Shown here: positions 50,751 to 62,461 of the stretch, piece by piece
Layout of the letters: every line of letters begins with the position of its first letter
How positions within the stretch are numbered: the stretch's first letter is position 1
NCBI GenBank assembly: GCA_006176705.1
Contig: QRFJ01004270.1
Location: forward strand, 142,671 to 206,670
Direction: 5' to 3'
DNA length: 64,000 nt
From: Cocos nucifera
Taxonomy: Eukaryota > Streptophyta > Magnoliopsida > Arecales > Arecaceae
Position numbers and translations under genes: made by a program
The notes under the pieces: generated by a model
Told to the model about the DNA's origin: nothing
What the model saw: only the letters and a program-made list of their open reading frames with translations
Database searches by the model: none

Positions 50751-50874
50751 GATCAACCAAGAGCCCTGCCCCAACCAGAGCCACCTCGGAGGGATGAACC
50801 GTAGGGAGATCGGCCCCTACTTGAAATCATCAACACGATCGCTGGGAGACATCGGCAGAGGAAAGCCAACGAAT

Positions 50875-53800
50875 CAACAAAGGGAGCGAAGAAGCAGAGA
50901 ATTGAGAAACACATCGCTTTCACTGAAGAAGATGCACAAGGAGTTCAATTTCCGCATAATAATGTGGTTGTAATTACTTTAAATATTGTTGATTATGATA
51001 TACGCCGCGTTTTCCTTAATAATGGAAACCCTACTGATGTTTTGTTTTACGATGCTTTCTCCAAAATGTTTATACTTGATAATCGTTTGAGACCTATGAA
51101 CTCCCTATTAGTAGGATTCATCAATGCTGTATTGGTTGAAGAAATAATTACTTTATCAGTTGTGGCAGATTGATATCCAAAGCAATCCAAAACTCAGATT
51201 GATTTTCTAGTGGTAAAGGCTCCCTCTACCTACAATGCAATCTTTGGCCGACTTGGGTTGAATGCACTCCGAACTATGGTATCAACTTATTATTTGAAGA
51301 TGAAGTTTCCGATGAATTACGGAGTTGGAGAAGTCAGAGGAGATCAAGCTTTGGCGCGTCATTGTTACACAATCGCTCTACAAGGAGGAAGGCGACCAAA
51401 ACCCTATCCCGTGGATGGACTTGATGCTCGTGATGATCTGACCGAAGAGCGGGGGGAACCAATTGACGACCTTATTGCAGTTTCTTTAAATGATGGGAAT
51501 GAAGACCATACTGTTCAGATTGGCTCTAACTTAGAAGAAGAGGTCAGAAACCAGCTCATCGCCTTTCTACGAAAGAATGAAGATGTCTTTGCTTAAATTC
51601 CTACGAATATACCCGAAATAGATGCCGAAGTAATGGAACATTGCCTGGGTGTAGACCTCAAACGCCTACCCATGAAGCAGAAGCGTAGCTTTGCACCCGA
51701 GCGACCGAAGGCAATTATGGACAAGGTTGACAAGCTCCTTAAAGCCGAATCCATCCGAAAAGTTTCTTATCTAGATTGCATTGCCAATATGGTTCTCGTT
51801 AAGAAGGCGAACGACAAGTGGAGGATGTGCATAGACTTCACAGACCTGAACAAAGCCTACCCAAAGGATAGCTATCCCCTGCCCAGAATCAATCAACTGG
51901 TGGATGCAATCTCGGACCGTGAGCTCCTCCCCTTCATGGATGCCTTCTCTAATTATAATCAAATCTGGATGGCACCAAAAGATAAGGAGAAAATTGCTTT
52001 TATTACTGACTATGATCTTTATTGTTACAAGATCATGCCCTTTGGACTCAAAAATATAGGTGCGACTTACCAGCGCCTGGTGAACAAGATCTTCAAAGAG
52101 TAGATCGACCACAATATAGAGGTTTATATAGATGACATGCTTGTCAAGAGCCAATCTTCAACAAATCATATTACGGACCTTAAGGAGACATTCAACACAC
52201 TCCGAAAGTACAAGATGAAGCTGAATCCAACCAAATGCGCTTTCAAAATGACTTCGGAGAATTTCTTGGAATTCATGGTGTCTATGTGCGGCATCAAGGC
52301 AAATCCAGAAGAAATTCGAGCCATCTAAGAAATGACAGCACCAAAGATAATAAAAAAAGTTTAGCACCTGATAGGAAAGGTCGCCGCTCTGAATCGCTTC
52401 GTTTCAAGATCGGCCAAATGCTGCATGCCCTTCTTCCAAATCCTTAAACAACCGAAGAACTTTTGCTGGACCCCTAAATGTCAGAAAGCATTTAAAAAAT
52501 TAAAGAACTACCTCAGCTCACCTCCCCTTTTTGCCAAGCCTGAACCTAGCGAAGAGTTGTTCTTGTACTTGACGGTATCTCCTGCAGCCATCAAAGCAGT
52601 TCTAATCAGATAAGAGACGAAAGTCCAGAAGCTGATCTACTACATAAGCCGGGTTCTGCGAGATGCAGAAATAAGGTATACTAAATTGGAAAAGCTAATC
52701 TATGCTTTATTAATCACAGCCAAAAAGCTCCGACCCTACTTCCAAGGGCATACAGTCATGTTTCTCACAGATCAACCTATAAAAATAGTTCTTCACCGAC
52801 CAAACACCTCTGAAAGAATAGCAAAGTGGGCAATCAAACTCATGGAGTTTAATATTAAGTTTCAACCTCGATCGTCTATTAAAGCTCAAATATTGGCTGA
52901 CTTTGTGGTAGAGTGCACCATCCCAGATGAAGCCAAACCTGAACAGATAGAGGTCGGCATTTTAAATTTGCAATCGAGCTCCTCCGAAGAGAAAATAGAT
53001 CCTCCTGAAAATTTTTGGGCTTTGTATGTTGATGGTTCGTCCAATGCATCTGGAGCAGGCGCGGGCTTGATTCTTATCAATCCGAAGGGAGTTATTACTG
53101 AATATGTGCACTGCGGTTCGAGTTCCCCGCGACTAATAATGGAGCAAAATATGAAGCTTTGATTGCGGGACTAAGAATAGCCAAAGAATTGAGGACGAAC
53201 CACATGAATGTCTACGGCGCCTCACAACTAGTAGGGTAGGTAAATGGCAGCTATGAAGCCCAGGAGGAAAGTATGAATAAATATTTGGATAAAGTGAAAA
53301 GTTTGACCTCGACCTTTGGAAGTTTTGACATCCAGCGGATCCTAAGAGCAGGAAATTCTAGGGCTGACCTCCTATCTAAACTAGCTACTTTAGCCCCGAA
53401 TGAGTTGCCCAAAGAAATTTTCTTTGAAATTCTTCAACATCCAAGTTCAGAGGAGTCTATAAAAGTAATGCAGGTAAATCCTGAGCCCAACTGGATTGAT
53501 CCATTGATCCTCTATCTTAAAGATGGCATCCTCCCCAAAGATCTGAAGAAAGCTCGAAAATTGAGAAATTAAGCCTCCCGCTATGCCTTATATGAAAACA
53601 AGTTATATAAGAGATCTTATCCTTATCACTTCTTAAATGCCTCCGACCATCTAAGGCTGATTATGCCCTGAGGGAAGTTCAAGGAGTATGTGGAAACCAT
53701 CTTGGAGCCAAATCATTGTCCTACAAACTACTCCGTCAAGGATATTATTGGCCGACCATGCAGCAGGATGCAACTATATCAGAAAATACGATCGATGTCA

Positions 53801-54703
53801 GAGAAATGCCAATATTCAAAGACAACCGGCTTACACGCTTAAATGCTCCATGGCTATGCGCACCATGAGAAATGAATATAATCGGGCCATTTTCTATAGC
53901 CTTTGGACGAAATTTCTTTTGGTGACAGTCGACTACTTTACCAAGTGGGTTAAAGCCGAACCCTTAGCAAAAATTACTGAGGCGAAGGTGCAAGACTTCG
54001 TCTGGAAGTCAATAGTATGCAGATTCGGCCTACCTCGGACTTTAATTACTGATAATGGGCACCAATTCGTAAGGGCAAAGTTTACCGAGTTATGTGAAGA
54101 CTTGAATATTTCACATCACTTTACATCTATAGCCCACCCTCAAGCAAATGGAGAAGCCGAAGTCACTAAAAGAACTCTGCTACAAGGAATAAAGGCCAGG
54201 CTTGAGCGGACGAAAGAAACATGGGTGGATGAACTTTATCATATGTTTTGGCTTACAGAACCACTCAAAGATTGCCAACTAGAGAGACTCCATTTGCTCT
54301 AGCATTTGGGACTGAAGCAGTTATACCGATTGAACTTAGACTTCCCTCGGCATGAGTTGAAGCCTTTGATGAATAGAATAATTCATAGGATCTCAGGACA
54401 AATCTTGATATATTGGAAGGAAAGCGGGAGAAGACTAAAATTTGAATGGCAGCCTACAAGCAGAAGGTAGCTCGATATTATAATTATAGAGTCAGAAGTA
54501 AAACCTTCAAAATTGGAGATCTGGTGCTGCAACAAGCAGACATCTCATAGCGATAAAATCAAGGCAAGCTCGCTTCAAACTGAAAAGGCCCCTATGAGGT
54601 CATAGAAGTCGTCTGACCAGGAACAGACTATCTGAAGGAGCTTGGAGGGACAATGCTCCCGCAACTCTGAAACTCGGAGAATTTACGAATATATTATCAA
54701 TGA
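50875..54703 (+). pseudogene. pol of element 2 (protease, RT, two RNase H, integrase; broken)
   Basis: Protease (50,920-51,175): the site reads 'FLNNGNPTDVLFYDAF', so the catalytic Asp is lost. RT (51,640-52,330): 'WRMCIDFTDLNKAYPKDSYP', 'FGLKNIGATYQRL', TAG at 52,101, then an intact 'VYIDDMLVKS'. RNase H at 52,470-52,920. Archaeal-type RNase H opens 'WALYVDGSSNASGAGAG' near 53,018. Integrase core (53,915-54,260) keeps D in VDYFTKW, D in ITDNG and E in ANGEAEVTKR, the three metal ligands. Its zinc finger is frameshifted. Ends 'NSENLRIYYQ' at 54,703. Confidence 0.85.
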
Positions 54704-54819
54704 CCTCATATTAATAAAATTTCTTTATCTTAACATTCTTGTTTTTGGTGCAAATTGAATAATGACAGAAAATTATTCAACCAAACTTCGTTCTTAAACA
54801 AAGTAGAAAGCCTCCGATT

Positions 54820-56315
54820 CCTAAACAGGAGGTTAATCTCATTTTAACAAGGGTGAAGACCTCCGATTCTTAAATAAGAGGTTAACCTCATCTTAACAAG
54901 GATAAAGAACTCCGGTTCTTAAATAGGAGGTAACGGGGAGAGGCCCTTTTAATGGCCTTTTTTACGCTCCAGCAACCTTGTTAGGAACAGGAGGTAGACC
55001 TCGTCCTAACAAGAGTAATAGCCAACCACGTCAGGAACAGGAGGTGAACCTCATCCTAACATGGATGAAGATCCTTACGAGGGATTAAAGGCCTTAGGTT
55101 CTTAAACAGAAGGTAATGGGGATGAACCCTCTCAATGGCCATTTTGCATCCCGGTAACCTTGTTAGGAACAAGAGGTGGACCTCGTCCTAACAAAGATAA
55201 TAGCCAACCACATCAGGAATAGGAAGTGGACCTCGTCCCGACATGGATGAAGACCCCTACGAAAGATTGAAAGCCTCTGATTCTTAAACAGGAGGTAACG
55301 GAGAGAGGCCCTCTCAACAGCCCTTTTGCGTCCCAACAATCTTATTAGAAACAGAAAGTGGACCTCATCCTAACAAGGATAACAGCCAACCATATCAGAA
55401 ACAGGAGGTGAACCTCGTCCTGATATAGATGAAGATCCTTACGAAGGATTAAAGGCCTCCGATTCTTAAATAGGAGGTAACAGAAAGAGGCCCTCTCAAC
55501 GGTCCTTTTGCACCCAGCAATCTTATTAGGAACAAGATGTAGACCTCGTCCTAACAAGGATAATAGCCAACCACGTCAGGAACAAGAGGTGGATCTCGTC
55601 CTGACGTGGATGAAAACCCTTATAAGGGATTGAAGGCCTCCGGTTCTTAAATAGAAGGTAACGGGAAGAGACCCTCCCAATGGTCCTTTTGCATCCTGAC
55701 AATCTTGTTAGAAACAAAAGGTGGACCTTATCCTAACAAAGATAATAGCCAACCACATCAGGAACAAGAACTGAACCTCATCCTAACGTGGATGAAGACC
55801 TTTACGAGAGATTAAAAGCCTCCGGTTCTTAAACAAGAGGTAATAAGGAGAGACCCTCTCAACGGCCCTTTTTATGTTCCGATAATCTTATTAAGAACAG
55901 GATGTGGACCTCGTCCTAATAAGGATAATAGCCAACCATGTCAAGAACAAGAGGTGAACCTCGTCCTGACATGGATGAAAATCCTTACGAGAGATTGAAG
56001 GCCACCGATTCTTAAACAGGAGATAACGGAGAGAGGTCCTCTCAATGACCCTTTTTCACCCCGACAACCTTATTAGGAACAGGAGGTGGACCTCGTCTTA
56101 ACAAAGGTAATAGCCAACCACATCAAGAACAGTTTTTAGGAACAAAAAATGGACCTCGTCTTAATAAGTATAATAGCCAACCACGTCAGGAATGGAAGGT
56201 GAACCTCGTCTTGACGTGGATGAAGAACATTATGAGGGATTGAAGGCCTCCAATTTTTAAACAGGAGGTAACGAGGAAAGGCCCTCTCAACAGCACTTTT
56301 ATACCCCGATAATCT
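54820..56315 (+). repeat. 182-bp tandem array of element 2, main part
   Basis: The landmark 'ttaggaaca' recurs at 54,981, 55,163, 55,345, 55,526, 55,708, 55,891 and 56,073, and after a disruption at 56,136 and 56,318. Intervals are 181-183 bp apart from the one disrupted step. Each unit holds two related half-units, each with a form of 'aggaacaggaggtggacctcgtcct', the first followed by 'aacaaggataatagccaacc' and the second by 'gacgtggatgaagatcctta'. The 'acctcgtcctaac' core is shared with the 117-bp units of element 1. Confidence 0.93.
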
Positions 56316-58160
56316 TGTTAGACGATAATTATCATAAATTTATAAATAAAAACATTAAATAATATATTAATTTAATATTTATTTAAAAATTTATACTTTT
56401 ATTAGTGTTTTTGCAGAAAATAAGCTCACCAATGCGAAGAGCTTAATTTATGAGCTTTAACGAATCAAATTTCACTCAAATCAAAGCTAAAATGAAAAAA
56501 ATGCAAAAATTGAAAGATTAAATTAAAAAAAAAAGAAATCGACTTAGCCAACTTGATCAGCTTAGCCAGCTCGTTCGGCTTAACCGACACGCCTGTCAGC
56601 CGGCCCGCATCCAATGCCAGCCCGCGAAGCCCAGCCCACATGCAAAAATGGCCCGCTCCAGCCCTTCTCCCCCAGGCCCTGATGTCACCCTGACTTCAAG
56701 AAAGCATGCGATCCAGGGTGGACCGTGTACAGCGTGGAAGGCGTAGACCCTTAAAGGGTCTATGAAATTAACCACACGGCTCAAGAGGATAAAATTGTCA
56801 ATTTCTCTGGCACGGCGGCTACGGATTGGCTGCGGTCTTCATGGCACCTAGTCTACAATAGTCCAGCGGCTTCATCAAGCGCTGACGGACGGCTCTTGTC
56901 TCTTCCGGTCGGCATCCAACGATGATGACAATTCCTAAGTTGATTCGGAGTTCCCAGGCATCCCAGGTACGATCAAACAGCCAAAAACACCCTGATAAAG
57001 AGATCCGACGGCCCGAAATCAATCAACTCTAATCTAGGTCTTTAAACGATGGTTTTGTGATGGATTTCAGGCCTTTAGATCTTGATCCAATAGCCAGAAA
57101 TGATCTGGGTGATGAAATTTGATCCAAGCTCTAATTTGACTTCGTGAAGGAGCCACAAACTCCTTTTTTCCTCTATTTAACGGCCTAATATGCCAAACCT
57201 TCAGAGAGAATCCCTCTCGAGGAAATTAGCTCTCTCTCTCTCTTCTCTTTTCCTCTTTTCTTCTTTCTTTTTTCTTTTCTTTTCTTTTCCTTTTCTTTTA
57301 TCTGGAAGATTCCAATATACCAGAAGCTAGCAAGATCAAATCCATATATGGCTAGAGATCTCGTATCCAGGAGAGTAAGAAAAATCTTCCAAGCATGACA
57401 GTTTGTAATTTGAATCTTGTCTTTCATTTTATTGGACAATAAAATTTCTTCATCTTTTACATGCCTTTCTTATTTATGCTTTAATATTTAATTTCTTATA
57501 ATTTATAAGTAAAGAAACATATCGTGATCGTGGAAAGATATGATCTATGCTCAAGTTAGGATAAATAGTAAGATTTATATTTTAATATTTAATTTTTTAT
57601 AATTTATACCTAAGAAAATATATCGTGATCACAGATAGATACGGTCTGTGCTCAGATTAGGATGAATTATAAGAATTAATCAAAATTATGTTTATGTTCT
57701 TTGATTGCATGATCTAACTAGTTTATGTCTGTGGGATGGGTCATGATCATGTTAGATATGGTCCATACTCCATAGAATAGGTTATGTTAAAATCAGATCA
57801 AAGAAATATACATCTTATAAGATTGCATGTTGACAATAGAAAGATTGCATGAATCAATTATAAACTTGAATATTGAAAGATGGAACTGAAACCCTAAACA
57901 ACTTTTTTTATTCTTAATTAATTCTTAAAATCCTAATTAATTAATTATTTATCTTCTTTTATTTTAATTTGCTCAATTTAAATTAATTCTCTTTAATTTA
58001 CTGCTTTAAATTTCTACTTTAAAGATTAATTTTAAAAAAAAAAATTAAATTGAATGCAACTCAGTCTTCAATCCCCGAGGAAATCGACACCTGACTCATC
58101 ACTATCCTACTTAATAGTAAAAATGGGTTTAATTTTTATTTGATGGTATAACGACAAGCA
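56316..58160 (+). mobile_element. Solo-LTR-like insert in the 182-bp array
   Basis: About 1.85 kb of unrelated sequence interrupts the array, which resumes in register at 58,161. It begins near TGTTAGACGATAATT and ends near ACGACAAGCA. The segment 'caatccccgaggaaatcgac' close to its end is typical of the 3' parts of plant gypsy LTRs. Flanks aatct / aatca could be a 5-bp target duplication, but the exact edges are uncertain. No coding region. A long pyrimidine tract lies at 57,229-57,300. Confidence 0.55.
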
Positions 58161-58470
58161 ATCATTAGGAACAGGAGGTGGACCTCATCCTAACAAAGGT
58201 AATAGCCAACCACGTCAGGAACAGAAGGTGGATCTCGTCCTGACGTGGATGAAGATTCTTACAAAGGATTGAAGGCCTTCGGTTCTTAAACAGAAGGTAA
58301 CGAGGAGAGGCCCTCTCAACAGCCCTTTTGTGCCCCGACAATCTTATTAGGAACGGAAGATGGACCTCATCCTAACGAGGATAAAAACAAATCATGTCAA
58401 CAATAGGAGATGGACCTCGTCCTGACGTAGGTGAAGATCCTTACAAAGAGCATGAAAGTCTCCGATTCCT
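58161..58470 (+). repeat. 182-bp tandem array of element 2, right part
   Basis: The array resumes with 'aggaacaggaggtggacctc' at 58,167 and runs for less than two more units ('aggaacggaagatggacctc' near 58,349) before the unit decays near the 3' end of the antisense gene. Confidence 0.88.
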
Positions 58471-58750
58471 AAACTGGGAGAAAGATTAATTCCTAAACGA
58501 GTTTGGAAGATCCTTGTTCACAAACAAAAGGGGACACGCCTACGGGATGTTAGGTCGACATCATCCCCCCAAAGCAACATCAATATCAGACACAACACGA
58601 GCAAGGAGTTCTATGATTACTAAATCAAAACAAGACGCAGAGATGGTTGAAAGAAGTATGATTTCATTGACATTAAAGTTTAATATAAGAGGTCTCCAGG
58701 ACCAGTTACAAAAAAAAGGAAGAAAAAGAAAGAGAAAAGTGGCCGAAGTC

Positions 58751-60206
58751 CTATTCGGACTTCGGGCTTTCCGCTCCAGCCATTATGAGGGAGTGCTTCA
58801 GATCATTGACCTTGTATTCGAGCTCCTTGCCACTAAACTTTCGACGAGCAGTTTTCGAGCTCTTCTCGCATCCTCCTCCGCCTCTCAGTCTTTTTCGTAG
58901 AACCTCGAATTCGGCCTCAGCATCCTTCACCAAGTTCCCCTGATAGGCCATTGGAGTCTTAAGTTGAAGCAACTCAACCTAGTCCTTTTCGCACAACTCA
59001 GAAAGGCTTCCCAAGATGCATTTCAGGGAAGCAATTTCCTCCAAACCTATGCTCAAACCAGCTTGAGCTATGTCCGCCAACCGCTTCTAAAGTCGAGCAA
59101 TCTCCTCATCAGCCTTCCGAACTGTTCGTTGAAGTTTGGCAATTTGGTCACTCCAGCAGAGCCTGTAACTGTTGTATGAATCTTCGGCCACGCGCAGTTG
59201 GCTTTGAAGCTTAGAAAATCTTTTAGACCAATCCCAGCCATACTCTTCTCGATCAGTATTCCATGCCGAGCTCCCCTTCAATAGCAAAATTTTTTTCTTC
59301 ACTGTCCTAAGCTCGACTTCAAGAGAACTGACCTTGGCAATTAAAGTCCAAGACCTTTCGCTGGCACATTTTTTGGTTTCCTAGAGCTCTTCACTTAAGT
59401 AATATTTTTTAGCAGTAAACTCTTTAAAAAATGGCATGGATGATTAGTGCAGGCGATTGATCTCGATAGCAGCTTTGACATAATTTTTCTTAAATTTTTT
59501 GAGTTCGTCTTTAGTCTTTTTCAACTTTTTCTTAACCTGACGAACTTCCTTCCTCAAGTCCTTGACATGAGCCTTTAATAAAATACCCTGAGGCAGTGGT
59601 TCCGCTTCGACTGGAGACTGTGTTTGGTATATAAATATATCATAATACGAAGGTATGATGAAAAAAAAAATTCAATTTCATTAACTAAAATGTTTGAGTA
59701 CATGAAGGGTAGAAAAAAATATATAGTATTCAAAAATCTCTGACCTCCGGAGGTAAGATAGCAGACGAGCTCGGCGCATCCTCGGTGGCCTTCGACTCTC
59801 TGGCAAATTCGAAGGTCGCAGCAACAGGCTCGAAAGGTGGAAGATCGACACCAACAGTTGAAGATTCCACCTCCTCATCAGAAGATTCTCCCTTCAGAAA
59901 GCTGAGATCCAGCTCGAAAAATTTCTCGACAACCTTTCTCTAACAAAGCTCGAACCCTCTGATGAAGGCCTCCTTGGCGAACTCGATCTTTATATCTTCC
60001 AGTTCCTTTGAATCCTTGAAATCCAAAATAAATTGTTCTTTGGCTTCAGCAATTCACCATTTTCCCTCAGCAACTTCAGCTTTCGCCTTCTTCCTCTTCT
60101 CTACCTCCGAAGCCCACTCTTCCCTTATCTCCGCAGAGGCTTGTTCGGCGCTTCTAAGTGCCCCTTGGAGATCTCAACCTTGACGCTCGAAATTCCCTTC
60201 TCCTCA
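58751..60206 (-). pseudogene. Antisense gene of element 2 (5' part lost)
   Basis: Homologous to the antisense gene of element 1. From 60,206 downwards the minus strand encodes Lys/Glu-rich coiled coil, then 'AFIRGFELC' and 'LDLSFLKGE' (element 1: 'MFIKSFELC', 'LDLRFLEED'), an acidic Ser/Pro/Ala-rich stretch ending 'AILPPE', a GT...AG intron at 59,744-59,618, and a last exon opening SPVEAEPLPQG with a long coiled coil ending 'LKHSLIMAGAESPKSE' near 58,751. The Transposase_28 exon is absent because the element stops at 60,206. Stops such as the one after FELC disable it. Confidence 0.72.
59618..59744 (-). other. Intron in the antisense gene of element 2
   Basis: Minus strand: exon end CCTCCGGAG, then GTCAGAGATTTTTG at the donor and TATACCAAACACAG at the acceptor, exon resumes TCTCCAGTCG. 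Length 127 bp, phase 0, same position as the 114-bp intron of element 1. Confidence 0.68.
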
Positions 60207-60273
60207 AAAAAGAGGCCAGAAGTGGGGAGAAAAATTCCTCGCTCTCCCTTCTCTCTCAGCAAATGCGTGTCTG
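60207..60273 (+). promoter_or_regulatory. 5' UTR of the gene at 60,274, with a minimal uORF
   Basis: Retroelement homology ends at about 60,206 and a pyrimidine-rich leader follows ('cctcgctctcccttctctctcagc'). An upstream ATG at 60,263 opens a three-codon frame (M-R-V) whose stop TGA at 60,272 overlaps the main ATG as TGATG. No native promoter can be seen, since the DNA upstream is retroelement. Confidence 0.55.
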
Positions 60274-60627
60274 ATGGATTACAGACTTCCGCAGGCGCAC
60301 CAGAATGGCCACAACCTCTTTGCGGCGGCGGCGTCAGCGCACCACTCCCAACCCTACGTCGCTCCTTCCTACTCATACCTATCAAACCCTACCCCTGACC
60401 TTAATCCGACCATTGGGAACGATCATTCCGCCCCATCTGCCGATCCCGGGGCTCTCCGTCTGTCAGGCGTGGACCCATATGCCGCGCACTCTGGCGGTTA
60501 CGAGGGGTACCTCGCCGGATCCTACCCCTATGTCCAGGCGGCGGCGATGGCGGCGGCCGGCGGGTTGGGTTTGACGTCGTACTATTATGGCGCCGGAGGA
60601 GGGGAGGCGCATACTAGCTATGGAGCT
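60274..60627 (+). CDS. First coding exon of an unidentified host gene
   Basis: A GC-rich open exon of 118 codons opens MDYRLPQAHQNGHNLFAAAA and is rich in Ala, Tyr, Gly and Ser (for example YAAHSGGYEGYLAGSYPYVQ and TSYYYGAGGGEAHTSYGA). It ends at a strong donor, CT|GTGAGT at 60,628, with the frame still open. The high GC at the 5' end is typical of monocot genes. I do not recognise the protein. Such N-termini occur in several plant RNA-binding and zinc-finger proteins, but that is only an impression. The rest of the gene lies beyond the window. Confidence 0.75.
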
Positions 60628-61511
60628 GTGAGTGTGTTCATTTCTCTTCTCTATATATTATAATAATTTCATGTCTTTTTCATCACTATTTTTTCCCGCT
60701 ATAGTTTGTAGTGCTTTCCCTCCATCCATGATCTAGGATTCGTGGTTTGGGTCTGGAGATTGTTTTACCCTCTAATTTATATTTGGATGTGGTATGGGTA
60801 TTTTTTTTAGGTATCAGAGAAATTCTAGTGTTTATTGTTGAGTTGGGGTTTTTTAATGATTTATTTTGTGGTTTTTCACTTCCACATTATATATTTGATC
60901 TTTCTTCATGACATTGCTTCTGTCTTTCATTTATTTTAGTAAAATTATCCTTTAGAATGGGAATCTTTGCGTTAGATGAGACTTGCTGATCAGCCCATAT
61001 CATTGCATTGTTTTGAATTTTTATTTACAATTTCATTCTTCTTGTTTTTAATTGCTTTTTAAATGTCAAGTTTACACTGTTGAATGGGGGTATTATCTTT
61101 TGGAAATCAATTAATTTTGCTTTGCCTGAGAAACAGCATTTTTCATGTATACGTTTCATTAGTTATTACTCATGAACTGCAGCTTCGTATGTGATTTCGT
61201 TATGATATTCTCATAAAAGAAAATAATATTGTTTTGTACAATGTTGACTACAGGATGATATTGATCTACATATTGGACTAGTAAATGGCCATTGTATGTA
61301 TCATGCAAAATCATTTTTTGCGTTCCCACATTGGCTTAAAGTTGTTATTATACTGATGTGAATTGCATTAGGACTCTAAGTTATGGTTGATGAAGGGACT
61401 GGTGAGAACAAAATTTGCATGGACTTGTTTCTGACTTAGTTGACCAGTTGATCATAAGGCATTAGTTGGAACTTGATATTCTCTAGTCCTTTCAAATTCT
61501 ATAACCATTTC

Positions 61512-61512
61512 C

Positions 61513-61545
<33 letters not shown>
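61512..61545. repeat. (TTA)n microsatellite
   Basis: About eleven TTA units in the first intron of the host gene. Confidence 0.95.
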
Positions 61546-61546
<1 letters not shown>

Positions 61547-62461
61547 AGCTGTTTCCTTAGGTAAGTTGTTTTGCTCATCATCTTTAGTTTGGTGGTGGAT
61601 CATCTTAATGTGAGCAGTTGTAATTTCTTAATATGCCCCTGTATCTTTACTCTCCATCTATAAAGCAATGTTGATATGATAGATGGTTTTGGTTTTCCTT
61701 AGCAAATCTAGGCATATTATATTGACATGACCCAGGACCAAAAACAAATCAGTTATTAGTCTATCCATATCCATTATCCATTTTTATTTGGTGAACACAA
61801 ATATGGATATTGATATTAGTCAGATATTAGAATTCATACCCATATTTATTTTAATAGGACATGGATACGACCCTCCAAATATAATGGAATTGGACATTCA
61901 GATGCGACTAGGATAATTGTGTATTTATATCCATATCTGCTTTTCTTTGATGTGTAAGAATACAAATGTGGATGTTAGTTGGATGCTAATATTTGTATTT
62001 AAATTGGAAAGATTTGGATATGGAAGGGGATGCAGGTAGATATTATCCATTCCATTTTCACCCAACATGCCCTGAACCCGACATGAGATGATCTCTTGCT
62101 AAGTTTCCTTGATATTAAGCTTTTTGGTTGGCCGTATTGATATAAATGATAATTATGGATTTCACTATCTCCAGAATCAAAGGAAATCTTCCATTAGCTA
62201 GTTGAGTCATGCAAAGGTGTTGTATAACAACCTGTGCACCAACTAAATTGTGTTGTAGTTTCATAACCTTAAGATTGGAAATTTTTCCCCTCTCATAGAA
62301 GATATGGCTTTAGAGTATTTCTTGTTTAATTTCATTTAATGGGTCTTCATTCTCCCCATTGTCTGGCCATGGATTCTATTTGACCTCTAATAATATGTGA
62401 ATAAAATTGCTCCATCAATTGCAAGATCTTCTTATAAATTTTGATATATCTAGACATTCAT

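Larger units (their letters stand above)
47679..60206 (+). mobile_element. Tat-like Ty3/gypsy element 2, 3'-truncated
   Basis: Same plan as element 1: LTR, primer site, gag, protease, RT, RNase H, archaeal-type RNase H, integrase, tandem array (here 182 bp), antisense gene. It stops inside the antisense gene at about 60,206. The Transposase_28 exon, polypurine tract and 3' LTR are missing, and host-like sequence starts at once. A separate insert of about 1.85 kb splits the array. Better preserved in coding terms than element 1 but still full of stops. Confidence 0.85.

Noticed and set aside
55345..55717. Minus-strand frames in the 182-bp array
   Set aside because: They are translations of tandem repeat units and similar to each other for that reason only.
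60033..60398. Plus-strand frames overlapping the host exon and the antisense gene
   Set aside because: They cross the retroelement-host junction in the wrong frame. The frame from 60,274 has the better start, composition and splice donor.
61755..62050. 'tatggatat' rich region as a transposon
   Set aside because: Suggestive, but no ends or coding sequence identified, so noted only in the intron entry.
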